Of a DNA stretch of 64,000 bases, positions 1-7,542 are shown piece by piece. The stretch spans positions 487,034 to 551,033 of the forward strand of contig JALCSW010000001.1 of assembly GCA_022653695.1 (NCBI GenBank), in the 5' to 3' direction. Origin of the DNA: Bacilli bacterium (GTDB lineage Bacteria; Bacillota_I; Bacilli_A; RFN20; CAG-826). The number at the start of each line of letters is the position of its first letter. The first letter of the stretch is position 1. The position numbers were made by a program, and so were the translations under genes. A model generated the notes under the pieces. The model was given only the letters and a program-made list of their open reading frames with translations. It did not search any database and was not told the DNA's origin.

Positions 1-109
1 GCCCAAGCAAAGTAACGAACGCATGATCGGCGATGGTCATGGAAAGATTGTTCACGCCGACGAATTTGCCCCACTTTTTCGTAACGTTATTCAAGACGAT
101 CTCTGGCAT
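1..109 (-). CDS. ABC transporter ATP-binding protein, N-terminal fragment (runs off window)
   Basis: Only the first 36 residues are inside the window. They begin MPEIVLNNVTKKWGKF and reach the LLG just before the Walker A loop, like the start of the ATPase at 7543. The ATG lies one base after the stop of the permease at 111, and the Shine-Dalgarno GGAGGAAATTAAT lies inside the end of the permease gene, so translation is probably coupled. It should energise the importer encoded by the two upstream genes. Family assignment (FbpC/PotA/UgpC class) is by position and N-terminal similarity only, because the catalytic motifs are outside the window. Confidence 0.8.
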   Translation of the reverse strand, partial: MPEIVLNNVTKKWGKFVGVNNLSMTIADHAFVTLLG

Positions 110-110
110 A

Positions 111-1937
111 TTAATTTCCTCCCACGCCCTTGTCGATTGAGGCGCCCGTTATTTTGTTGACCAAGAAATTGATGATTAGAACCGATAGGATAATGATAAG
201 GTTGATGCCGTTGCTGATCTGAGTGGCGTCGTAGGTCTCGTAGTTCTGCAGCACGGCGGTCAGGATAAGGCCGCTTGAGGAGATGAGGACGAACAAGGTC
301 AATTCGCGCATGCAACTGATAAAGGGTAGCAAGTAGCCGCTTAAGAAACTGCTCTTTTGGATTGGGAACATGATTTTCGTCATGCGCTTCCACCACGGCA
401 CGCCCATGGTGATCGCGGCTTCCTCGATCTCGCCGGAAACCTGCATCATGGCCGAGGTATCGCTTCGGGTGGCGAATGGCATGAACTTGACGGAGCCGAC
501 GATCATAAGAAGGAAGATCGATTCGAATAACCATGAGAAAGCCGGGCTGCAACTGATGGCCAGATAGACGGCCGAGAAGGACATGGCCGGGATGAGATAG
601 GGGAAAAAGGAGACGTTGCTTACGAAGTTGGCCAGGTGGGACCGTCTGTTTTTGCTGACCGCGTAGCCGATAAGCAAACCGAACGTGCCAGCGAAAACGG
701 CCACCACGGCGCTTAAGAGCAAGCTGTTGCCGAAAGCTTTCCAAATCTCCGCGTTATGCAAGATGCCAAACGATCCCGGTATATAGGGGTTGGTCACATC
801 CGTCGTCGTCCAGTAGTACCAAGTGAAGGTGGACAAGTCGCCAGATGTCGTCGTCACGCTTTCAAGGGCGAAAGAGATGAGGGGAACGATGGCGAAGAAG
901 ATGACGTAAAGAAGGAGAAGCGGGGTGAAAATCCATTTGGTCCAACGAAGTTTGACGAAAGAGACCTGCGACGATTTGCCGGTGATGGTCGTATAGGATT
1001 TGCGCTTGCCCGTCATGTATTGGTTGATGAGCAAGATGGCGACGCTGAAGAGCAGAAGAACCACGGCGATGACATAGCCTTCGCCGACCTTTTGCGAGAC
1101 GTTAAGCAACGACTTCATTTTCAAGGACAGCGTCCAGAAGTCGCCTTTGATGCCTAAGAACATCGGCACGGTGTAACTCGAGACGCTGGAGGCGAAAACC
1201 AGAAGCACGGTGCTGAGCAAGGCCGGCATGACGATAGGAAGGGTGATTTTGCGCAATATCTTGAAACGGGAAGCCTTGAGGATCGTGGCGGCCTCCTCGA
1301 GGTTGGCGTCCATATTACGCAAAATGCCACCGATGAGAATATAAGCGAACGGGGCGTAGTGGATACCTAAGCAAATGGCGCAGGGAAAGAAACCATAGAC
1401 GAACCATTCCGGCATGCAAACGCCGGTCATGGACTGCCATATGCCGATCGCGTGGGTCCCTACGCCCGTGTTCCTGAACAAATTCTCCCAGAACATGGCG
1501 ATGGCCCAACTCGGCATCATGTACGGGAAGACGAAAACGGCGGAAATAAACTTCTTGCAGGGTATATCGCTTCTGGTCACGAACCAAGCGTTGGCCCCGC
1601 CGATTATAACGGCGAAGACGCAGGCGACGAGAGCCATCAAAACGGAATTGAGAAGCGGCATCCAGAAGTTATTGACCGCATAATTGTTGCTGCTCTTCGT
1701 CAGGATATTGATCCAATGCTGGAACGTATAGGAACCATAAGCGCCCAAATGGGTCTCCCCGATATGGACTTGAAAAGTATTGAGAACCAAGTAGATGAGC
1801 GGAACGATGACCGTCAAAGTAAGAAGGACGGCCGCGGCAACCAAAATCACATTGGAAGGATTTGAAAAATAGCTCTTCAGATGATTCCAAAATCTTTTTG
1901 GCTTTTGGGCTCGGCCGATCGTCATCGCCTCTTCCAT
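111..1937 (-). CDS. ABC importer permease, fused double membrane domain (FbpB-like)
   Basis: 608 residues carrying two BPD_transp_1 permease halves in one chain, about twelve membrane helices. Each half has an EAA loop that contacts the ATPase: LEEAATILKASRFKILRKI in the first and IEEAAITMGVPWWKRMTKI in the second. The fused arrangement and the size match FbpB-type permeases of ferric iron, phosphonate and related importers; the substrate cannot be read from sequence. It sits between the binding protein (2009-3256) and the ATPase (1-109). The ATG at 1937 has a strong GGAGGAG seven bases upstream. Part of one minus-strand operon reading from the promoter near 3345. Confidence 0.88.
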   Translation of the reverse strand: MEEAMTIGRAQKPKRFWNHLKSYFSNPSNVILVAAAVLLTLTVIVPLIYLVLNTFQVHIGETHLGAYGSYTFQHWINILTKSSNNYAVNNFWMPLLNSVLMALVACVFAVIIGGANAWFVTRSDIPCKKFISAVFVFPYMMPSWAIAMFWENLFRNTGVGTHAIGIWQSMTGVCMPEWFVYGFFPCAICLGIHYAPFAYILIGGILRNMDANLEEAATILKASRFKILRKITLPIVMPALLSTVLLVFASSVSSYTVPMFLGIKGDFWTLSLKMKSLLNVSQKVGEGYVIAVVLLLFSVAILLINQYMTGKRKSYTTITGKSSQVSFVKLRWTKWIFTPLLLLYVIFFAIVPLISFALESVTTTSGDLSTFTWYYWTTTDVTNPYIPGSFGILHNAEIWKAFGNSLLLSAVVAVFAGTFGLLIGYAVSKNRRSHLANFVSNVSFFPYLIPAMSFSAVYLAISCSPAFSWLFESIFLLMIVGSVKFMPFATRSDTSAMMQVSGEIEEAAITMGVPWWKRMTKIMFPIQKSSFLSGYLLPFISCMRELTLFVLISSSGLILTAVLQNYETYDATQISNGINLIIILSVLIINFLVNKITGASIDKGVGGN

Positions 1938-1959
1938 AACTCTCTCCTCCAGTAAGTAG

Positions 1960-2000
1960 GCAAAACGGGGGCGGGGAAACGGACCGCCCCCGTGTTTTGC
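1960..2000 (-). terminator. Strong hairpin between binding protein and permease genes
   Basis: Inverted repeat with arms rich in G/C (ACGGGGGCGG type) plus flanking GCAAAAC/GTTTTGC, with a two-base bulge and a short loop. No run of T follows it in the minus direction, and the next gene of the operon starts downstream. It looks more like an mRNA-stabilising or attenuating hairpin that raises binding-protein expression over permease, as in other binding-protein operons, than a full terminator. Confidence 0.6.
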
Positions 2001-2008
2001 TAAATCGA

Positions 2009-3256
2009 TCAGCTCTCAAAAGAAGTGACGTAATCGTAGACATCGAGGTAAACGTTGGAAACGTATTCGGGATCCTCGATGACGCAGTTCCCCTTCCACC
2101 AATTGAGGGCCTTGTCGCCACTGGCGATGGCATTGTCCGGATTGGTCGAATAGTAACCGACGTAGCCACCCCAAGCGGCTCCGAAGCCTTCGGTGCTCAA
2201 AATGTAGTTGATGAGCGCGCAAGCGGCGTACGGGTACTTGGCGTTTTTCGGAATGAGGGTGTACATCTTGTAAAGGAAGCCGCCGAATCCGTCGACGCCG
2301 TCCCCCTCAAAGTCGCAAATCGTCAAGTTGGCCGTATCTTTGTAGCCGATGCCGGTCTCGGTGCAATCCTTGAGTTTGTTGTAGTTGGCATAATCCATAT
2401 TGCCGCTAAGTCCGGCGGCGGTGTCTTTGACGGAGGTGCCGTCGCTGGAGTGCCAGGAATTGCTGTCCTTCACGTTCTGAAGGAATTCGCCGATCCACTT
2501 ATAGCCGATGTTGGCGTAAGCCTCTTCGGCAACGTAATCGGTCCCGTAAAAATCCTTGTAAGCAGTGGCTAGTTTCGTGCACCATTCGTCGGAAGTGAGC
2601 ATGGCGAGGAAGTTGAGGTTGACGTTTTCCTGGCTGCCCGGCTTGAAACTGCACCCGGCGATGTGGTTGGCATCGGCGGAAGTCCCGGCGAGTTGCCACA
2701 CATTGGTGAGTTTGTTGGTCACGGCGCCGGTGACGGCCGTGGACTGATTGGTCCCATCGTAATTGGTGTTGTTGTACATGAAGACCTTGTTGAGATAGAC
2801 CGCGCCCGTCGGGTTGAGGTCCTCTTTCGCCAACTTGTCTTTGTAATCCTTCGGCGTGTAACTGTAGAGGTAGCCCGGGTTAAGCATTTGGGTCTGCAGT
2901 TTGTTGCCGTCCTGGATGAGGGTCATGTCGGCGACATATTTGCCGTTGCCGATGGTGTAGGTCAGTTTCTCGTACATGGCCGCGTCGCCAAGTTTGTTGT
3001 TGTTGACTTTGATGCCGGTGTCTTCGGTGAATTTGGCGAGGGCGAGGGCGAAGTTGGAAGAGTTCCCGTAGACTTCCATGGTGTTGTCGCCGACCTCTTC
3101 CTGAGCTTTCGCAAGGATCTCGCTGTAGCTCAACCCTTCGCACTCAGCAATGGCGGCTTTGATGGCATCGCTATCCGTGGTTCCGCCACAGCCAGAGACC
3201 GTGAGGGCAACCAACGAAGCAGCAGCGAGCGCCAAAACGTTTCTTACATGTTTCAT
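2009..3256 (-). CDS. ABC importer substrate-binding lipoprotein
   Basis: 415 residues with a Sec lipoprotein signal: charged start, hydrophobic stretch, lipobox VSGC with Cys23. The mature part has the layout of a family 1/iron-type extracellular binding protein (periplasmic-binding fold, many aromatic and Asn residues). It would bind the solute outside the membrane and hand it to the permease at 111-1937. AAGGAGG stands upstream of the ATG, but the spacing (about 14 bases) is longer than usual. A TATAAT promoter with a cre-like operator in its spacer lies about 90 bases upstream, so control by a LacI/CcpA-class protein is likely. Substrate unknown. Confidence 0.85.
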   Translation of the reverse strand: MKHVRNVLALAAASLVALTVSGCGGTTDSDAIKAAIAECEGLSYSEILAKAQEEVGDNTMEVYGNSSNFALALAKFTEDTGIKVNNNKLGDAAMYEKLTYTIGNGKYVADMTLIQDGNKLQTQMLNPGYLYSYTPKDYKDKLAKEDLNPTGAVYLNKVFMYNNTNYDGTNQSTAVTGAVTNKLTNVWQLAGTSADANHIAGCSFKPGSQENVNLNFLAMLTSDEWCTKLATAYKDFYGTDYVAEEAYANIGYKWIGEFLQNVKDSNSWHSSDGTSVKDTAAGLSGNMDYANYNKLKDCTETGIGYKDTANLTICDFEGDGVDGFGGFLYKMYTLIPKNAKYPYAACALINYILSTEGFGAAWGGYVGYYSTNPDNAIASGDKALNWWKGNCVIEDPEYVSNVYLDVYDYVTSFES

Positions 3257-3342
3257 ATAGAATGAAATTTCCTCCTTTCATGTAAGATTCAGCAAGCTGA
3301 AGCTGCATACGAATCGAAACAACTTGCTGAGAACTTAGCCAA

Positions 3343-3371
3343 ATTATAGGGTGCAAGCGCTTTCACATCAA
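3343..3371 (-). promoter_or_regulatory. Promoter with cre-like operator inside the spacer
   Basis: Reading the minus strand: -35 TTGATG (3371-3366), a 17-base spacer, and -10 TATAAT (3348-3343). The spacer holds TGAAAGCGCTTGCA (3365-3352), a 14-base near-palindrome that fits the CcpA cre consensus TGWAANCGNTNWCA at all but one position. A repressor here would block RNA polymerase directly. It serves the importer operon that begins with the binding protein. Confidence 0.75.
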
Positions 3372-3491
3372 TGACGAGAAATTGATTATAAAGCCAATAT
3401 TTTATTTGGTTTTAATATTCCAAAAATAGTTTTAATTAGTGTTTATCGATTGTTTTCTCAATAATTGATTTATTAAAAACACGTCAACTTT

Positions 3492-4154
3492 TTATTTGCA
3501 ATCTTTACAATTGTATTTTGAGGCACTCAGACCCAATAGACGAGGCAACTCATCGATGTTACTTATAGTAAAATCCGGTTTGTGCGGCAATGAATCCACG
3601 TTTCCGTACGAACCCATGTCGTATTTGACCCAAGCGGTCCGGATCCCCAGTTTCATCGAGGGCAGAATGTCATTGTCAAGGCGGTCGCCGCACATAAGGG
3701 CCTCTTCGGGGGCGACGCCGGCCCTTGCGAGCCCGAGCTCGAAAATCCGAGGGTCCGGTTTTTCCAGTTTCTCTTCGGCCGAAGCCACGATCACCTCGAA
3801 ATAATCCCGGATGCCAAAGCCTTTTAAGCGGTCCGCGGTCCCTAGGGGCTGATTGGCGATCAAGCCGATGCGATAGTGGGATCTCAGGATTTTCAGAGTG
3901 GCTTCCACGTTTGGGCGAAGGGTTTCCAGTCCGAGGTCGCTCCGCCACGGCAACTTAGGAAGCCCAAGCTCTTCGCAGGCCCGCTGATAGGGCTTTTCGT
4001 TCAGGCTCGCGTAATGCTTCATCCGCTCAAAAAGCAGCTCTGGGGAAACACGTCCGCCACTAGTGGCGGCCGTCGCGTCCACCCGCTGTTGCCGAAGGGC
4101 GACCTCATCGACGATAACCGAGCCCATATCGAGGAAAACCCACTTGAGTGCCAT
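3492..4154 (-). CDS. HAD-superfamily hydrolase (subfamily IA-like)
   Basis: 220 residues from the ATG at 4154. HAD motif I reads FLDMGSVI (DxG form, as in YihX-like sugar phosphatases, rather than DxD), motif II lies around LIANQP, the conserved Lys around EKLEKPDPRIF, and motif IV is MCGDRLDNDI. Predicted soluble phosphatase; substrate unknown, a sugar phosphate would fit the surroundings. The reading frame is open further upstream, but a TATAAT box ends only six bases before this ATG, so the longer version is unlikely and the mRNA may be leaderless. Divergent from the HAD gene at 4239. Confidence 0.82.
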   Translation of the reverse strand: MALKWVFLDMGSVIVDEVALRQQRVDATAATSGGRVSPELLFERMKHYASLNEKPYQRACEELGLPKLPWRSDLGLETLRPNVEATLKILRSHYRIGLIANQPLGTADRLKGFGIRDYFEVIVASAEEKLEKPDPRIFELGLARAGVAPEEALMCGDRLDNDILPSMKLGIRTAWVKYDMGSYGNVDSLPHKPDFTISNIDELPRLLGLSASKYNCKDCK

Positions 4155-4238
4155 AGTTGGATTATAGAAAGGAAATTCGCCTTTGGCGAGAGGGCTTACA
4201 CGATGGACAAAGTCCATTTTTGATATAAGATGCCTACT
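4155..4238. promoter_or_regulatory. Divergent promoter region of two HAD genes
   Basis: Minus strand: TATAAT at 4166-4161, six bases before the ATG at 4154. Plus strand: TATAAG at 4224-4229, nine bases before the ATG at 4239. Between them sits the palindrome TGGACAAAGTCCA (4204-4216), a possible shared operator. Neither gene shows a Shine-Dalgarno sequence. The -35 boxes are poor matches. Confidence 0.5.
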
Positions 4239-5045
4239 ATGAGAAAACTGTTCTGCTTCGACATCGACAAGACCCTCCTCCCTGCGGGGCAAGACGTCTT
4301 CCCCGAGAAAGAAAAGCTCGCTTTGCGATCGCTCCACGAGAAGAGGGACGCGGTAGCGATCGCTTCAGGCCGCAACTACGACGGCATCGTCCAATACCTG
4401 GAGAAGGAACAGATCCCCTCCACCTACATCATCGCCGGGAACGGAGCTGCCATATACGGCGAAAAAGGGCTTCTTCTCGACGAGCATCCGTTGACGCTTG
4501 GGGACCTTTATCTCTTCAGGGATCTGTTTTATGGCCCCGAAGCCACGAACGTCTATGCCCTCGGGCGCGATAATTCCATCTATTTGTTTAAGGACGACCC
4601 CCATACGGATTTCGAGATCGCGGCGAACAAACTGAAGCTCGTCAAACGTCTCGACGCGCACGAGAGCCTTCCCCTTGACGACCCCCATTTGCTGAAAGTC
4701 CTCCTTTCAAACGTCAACGGGGACACCGCCTCTTTTCGGCTGACAAAGGCGCAACAAGAAAAATACGACGCCGTTTTCTCTTCCCCGCAAACATTCGAAA
4801 TCATGGCGAAAGGCATGGACAAAGCCTATGGGGTCGAGTTCTTAAGAAAACATTTAGGAATCGCCCCTAAAGACGTCTATTGTTTCGGCGATGCGGGAAA
4901 CGACGTCGGAATGCTCGGCGCCTTCAACGGGATCGCGATGGGGGAGGCGACTTCAGAGTGTCGCAAAGTATGCAAAATGTCTACCAAATCCGCTCAAGAC
5001 GATGGAGTTTACTTCGCCCTTCACGATTTGCTGGGGGAGATTTGA
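4239..5045 (+). CDS. Cof-type HAD-IIB hydrolase
   Basis: 268 residues from the chosen ATG at 4239 (an in-frame ATG at 4230 gives three more). Motif I is FCFDIDKTLL, with Lys in place of the usual Gly after DxD; motif II includes AIASGRN; the C-terminal motif is GDAGNDVGML. This is the Cof/YbiV layout with a type IIB cap, normally a soluble phosphatase of sugar phosphates or flavin nucleotides. The start at 4239 gives the usual family N-terminus (MRKLFCFDID). No Shine-Dalgarno is seen and a -10 box ends just upstream, so a very short or absent leader is likely. Confidence 0.83.
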   Translation: MRKLFCFDIDKTLLPAGQDVFPEKEKLALRSLHEKRDAVAIASGRNYDGIVQYLEKEQIPSTYIIAGNGAAIYGEKGLLLDEHPLTLGDLYLFRDLFYGPEATNVYALGRDNSIYLFKDDPHTDFEIAANKLKLVKRLDAHESLPLDDPHLLKVLLSNVNGDTASFRLTKAQQEKYDAVFSSPQTFEIMAKGMDKAYGVEFLRKHLGIAPKDVYCFGDAGNDVGMLGAFNGIAMGEATSECRKVCKMSTKSAQDDGVYFALHDLLGEI

Positions 5046-5143
5046 CGTTTTCGCTTCGATGATTTTTCGTAACCTTATTTTGCAAATGGAAAATTGACGT
5101 TTCCTTTAAAACGGGCCTCCGAATCGCTATAGTTAAGGAAACG

Positions 5144-5158
5144 ACGAACGTAGTTCGT
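5144..5158. promoter_or_regulatory. Palindrome upstream of two-component operon
   Basis: ACGAAC-GTA-GTTCGT, a perfect 6-base inverted repeat between a weak TATAGT -10-like box (about 5128-5133) and the Shine-Dalgarno of the response regulator (CGGAGACATT ATG). It could be an operator or an early hairpin in the leader. No binding protein can be assigned. Confidence 0.35.
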
Positions 5159-5170
5159 TCCGGAGACATT

Positions 5171-5857
5171 ATGCCCAACTACCTTATTTATTCAGTCGAG
5201 GACGATGCCGAAATAGCCCATATCATCAATCTCACTTTGTCCAAGCAGGGATATGACGTCGTCACTTTCGATACGGGCGAGGATTTCCTCAAGACGTTCG
5301 GCAAGCAGAAACCCAATATGGTTCTCCTCGATATGATGCTCCCCGGCATCCAGGGCAAAGAAATCCTTCACGAGATCCGCAAGGACAAGGCCAACGAAGA
5401 CGTCGTCGTGATCATCGTCTCCGCCAAATCGCTCACCATCGATAAAGTGGATGGCCTCGACGAAGGGGCGGACGATTACATCTCCAAGCCTTTCGACTTA
5501 ATGGAGTTCATGTCGCGAATCAACGCGCACGCCCGACGAAGCCTCACCCGGAACATTGTGACCGCCTCTTCTTTCACGTTCGACTTCGATAACCGCTCCT
5601 TCAAGAACAACGGGGCTCTCATTAACCTCACCCCGGCAGAAACCAAGGTGATATCGCTCCTTTTCGCCTCTAAAGGTTCCCTTGTCGAAAAAAAAGACAT
5701 CGCCAAAGAACTTTACGGAGAGACCTCCGACCCCGAGAAACTCAAGAAAGAGTACCGAACCATCGACATGTACATCAAGTCCCTCCGTCGCAAAAGCGGG
5801 GACGTCGACAAGAGTTTCATCACCACCGTTTTCAACCGCGGTTACAAAATCAACTGA
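5171..5857 (+). CDS. OmpR/PhoB-family response regulator
   Basis: 228 residues. The N-terminal receiver domain has the acidic pair D11/D12, phosphoacceptor D54 in LLDMMLPG, S84 and K106 in ISKPFD. The C-terminal half (about 130-228) is a winged-helix DNA-binding domain of the Trans_reg_C type, with the family ending FNRGYKIN. Cytoplasmic transcription factor activated by the kinase encoded next. The stop codon overlaps the ATG of the kinase by one base (TGATG), so the two are made together. GGAG lies six bases before the ATG. The regulon is not known; the ABC ATPase gene follows in the same operon. Confidence 0.93.
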   Translation: MPNYLIYSVEDDAEIAHIINLTLSKQGYDVVTFDTGEDFLKTFGKQKPNMVLLDMMLPGIQGKEILHEIRKDKANEDVVVIIVSAKSLTIDKVDGLDEGADDYISKPFDLMEFMSRINAHARRSLTRNIVTASSFTFDFDNRSFKNNGALINLTPAETKVISLLFASKGSLVEKKDIAKELYGETSDPEKLKKEYRTIDMYIKSLRRKSGDVDKSFITTVFNRGYKIN

Positions 5858-7530
5858 TGAACAAACATAACCTCATCATCGCTTCCATCGCCGTCTTTAT
5901 CTTTTCTTTTCTATCGATTTTCCTGACCACGCTCTTCAGTTTCAAATCCATCGAATCGGGAATCGTTTCCTCAACGCGCGACACCAGCAACTCGATTCTC
6001 ATTTCCCTCAATAGCGGATTGACGGAGCGAGATGCCATGGCCACATACGGGGTCAACAAAAACGCTTATATCTCTTTTTACGAAAAAGACGAGGATCAGC
6101 CCTATTTCACCAACATCAGCGTGACTGAGGAGAAAACGTTCGCCGAACTTTCCGAAAACGAAGGCAAAACGGTTATCTACGATTCAAAAGACATCGGAAG
6201 CAAAGTCTGCGAGACCTTCTTCCGCTCCGCCGGCATCGGGGCTTACGTCCGTTATGACATGGTGGTGCCTCAAAGCTATTACGCCAGTTACAACCTTCTG
6301 GTCTACGGAACGACGACGGTCGTGGCCCTCATTTCCGCCGGGATCGCCCTTTTTTGGGTCGCCTACGAGAAATCGCTCACGCCCCTCAAAACCCAAGTCC
6401 GCAAACTGCAAGGCATCGTGACTCCTGAGGGCAATGTCGAATATGGCGACGATTTCTCCTACCTGCCCCTCATGATCCGCGATTCCCGAAAGGAATTGGA
6501 AAGGCAATTGCAACTGACCAAAACGGGCGAGCAGAAAATCAATTTCATCCTCGATTCCATTTCGCAGGGCCTCATCGTTCTTGACGCCTCCTACAAAATC
6601 GTCATGATCAACAAAACGGCCTGCGACGTCTTCAAGGTGGCCAAGGACGAGGTGGAGAACCGCAATATGGACGCGATCAAGCCCAGCCGTTCCTTCGAAG
6701 TCAACGCCTCGATGGTCGTCCAAACCAAAAAGGCCTTCATCTACACCGAACCGATTTACGGCCGGGTCTACCAAATCAACATCAACCCCATCGATTACAG
6801 TTGGGCCCGCGTCAACGAACGCAACGGCGCCTCGATCCTTTTTATCGACGTGACCGATGAGTTCAATTCCTCCAAGATGAAACGCGAATTCTTCGATAAC
6901 GCATCGCACGAGTTGAAGAGCCCTTTGACGACCATCTTGGGCTACCAGCAAATGCTTAAGGCCGGAATCCTGAGCACCCCCGAAGAGATTTCCGGGGCGG
7001 TTGACACCTCCATCAAGGAATGCCACCGCATGAATGAGATAATAATCGATATGCTTTCTTTGTCCTCGCTTGAAAACGAGGAACTCCGCCCCGTGGAAGA
7101 TATCGATACCCGAAAAGGCCTTGTTTCCATCGCCGCTTCCCTCGAACCCCAAATGAAAGCCAAAAAAGTGTCATTGAGCCTCAATTCCGAGAGTTTTTCG
7201 ACCAAGATGAACCCCGACGATTTCGACAAACTGTTCCGTAACCTCATCGATAACGCGATCAAGTACGACAAAACGAACGGACACATATGGGTAAGCGTCA
7301 ATAAGGCGTCCAAAACCATATCCGTCAAGGATGATGGCATCGGCATCAGCGAAGCCAACCAAACGCGCATCTTCGAGCGTTTCTTCCGGGTTGACAAGGC
7401 CCGCTCTCGCGAAAGCGGAGGAACCGGCTTGGGGCTCGCCATCGTCAAACACGTCTGCAACTACTACGATCTTCGAATCGAATTAAGCAGCAAACTGGGG
7501 TCGGGCAGCGAATTCATCGTCCATCTATAG
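5857..7530 (+). CDS. PhoR-like membrane sensor histidine kinase
   Basis: 557 residues. TM helix 1 at about 7-29, an extracytoplasmic domain to about 145, TM helix 2 at about 150-170, a linker, a PAS-like domain (about 225-335), then the dimerisation/phosphoacceptor domain with H351 in NASHELKSPLTT. The ATPase domain shows the N box (NLIDNAIKYD), the G1 box (DDGIGI) and the G2 box (GGTGLGLAIV). It should phosphorylate the response regulator at 5171. The order TM-sensor-TM-PAS-kinase is that of PhoR/WalK-type kinases. The signal is unknown. It ends 12 bases before the ABC ATPase gene. Confidence 0.93.
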   Translation: MNKHNLIIASIAVFIFSFLSIFLTTLFSFKSIESGIVSSTRDTSNSILISLNSGLTERDAMATYGVNKNAYISFYEKDEDQPYFTNISVTEEKTFAELSENEGKTVIYDSKDIGSKVCETFFRSAGIGAYVRYDMVVPQSYYASYNLLVYGTTTVVALISAGIALFWVAYEKSLTPLKTQVRKLQGIVTPEGNVEYGDDFSYLPLMIRDSRKELERQLQLTKTGEQKINFILDSISQGLIVLDASYKIVMINKTACDVFKVAKDEVENRNMDAIKPSRSFEVNASMVVQTKKAFIYTEPIYGRVYQININPIDYSWARVNERNGASILFIDVTDEFNSSKMKREFFDNASHELKSPLTTILGYQQMLKAGILSTPEEISGAVDTSIKECHRMNEIIIDMLSLSSLENEELRPVEDIDTRKGLVSIAASLEPQMKAKKVSLSLNSESFSTKMNPDDFDKLFRNLIDNAIKYDKTNGHIWVSVNKASKTISVKDDGIGISEANQTRIFERFFRVDKARSRESGGTGLGLAIVKHVCNYYDLRIELSSKLGSGSEFIVHL

Positions 7531-7542
7531 GGAGGGTAAGCC

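Noticed and set aside
1960-2000. Operon-ending terminator after the binding protein
   Set aside because: No T-run follows the stem and the permease and ATPase genes continue in the same direction; an attenuating or stabilising hairpin is more likely.
6184-7152. 322-codon open frame antisense to the histidine kinase gene
   Set aside because: Overlaps the conserved kinase domain and has no domain or Shine-Dalgarno of its own.
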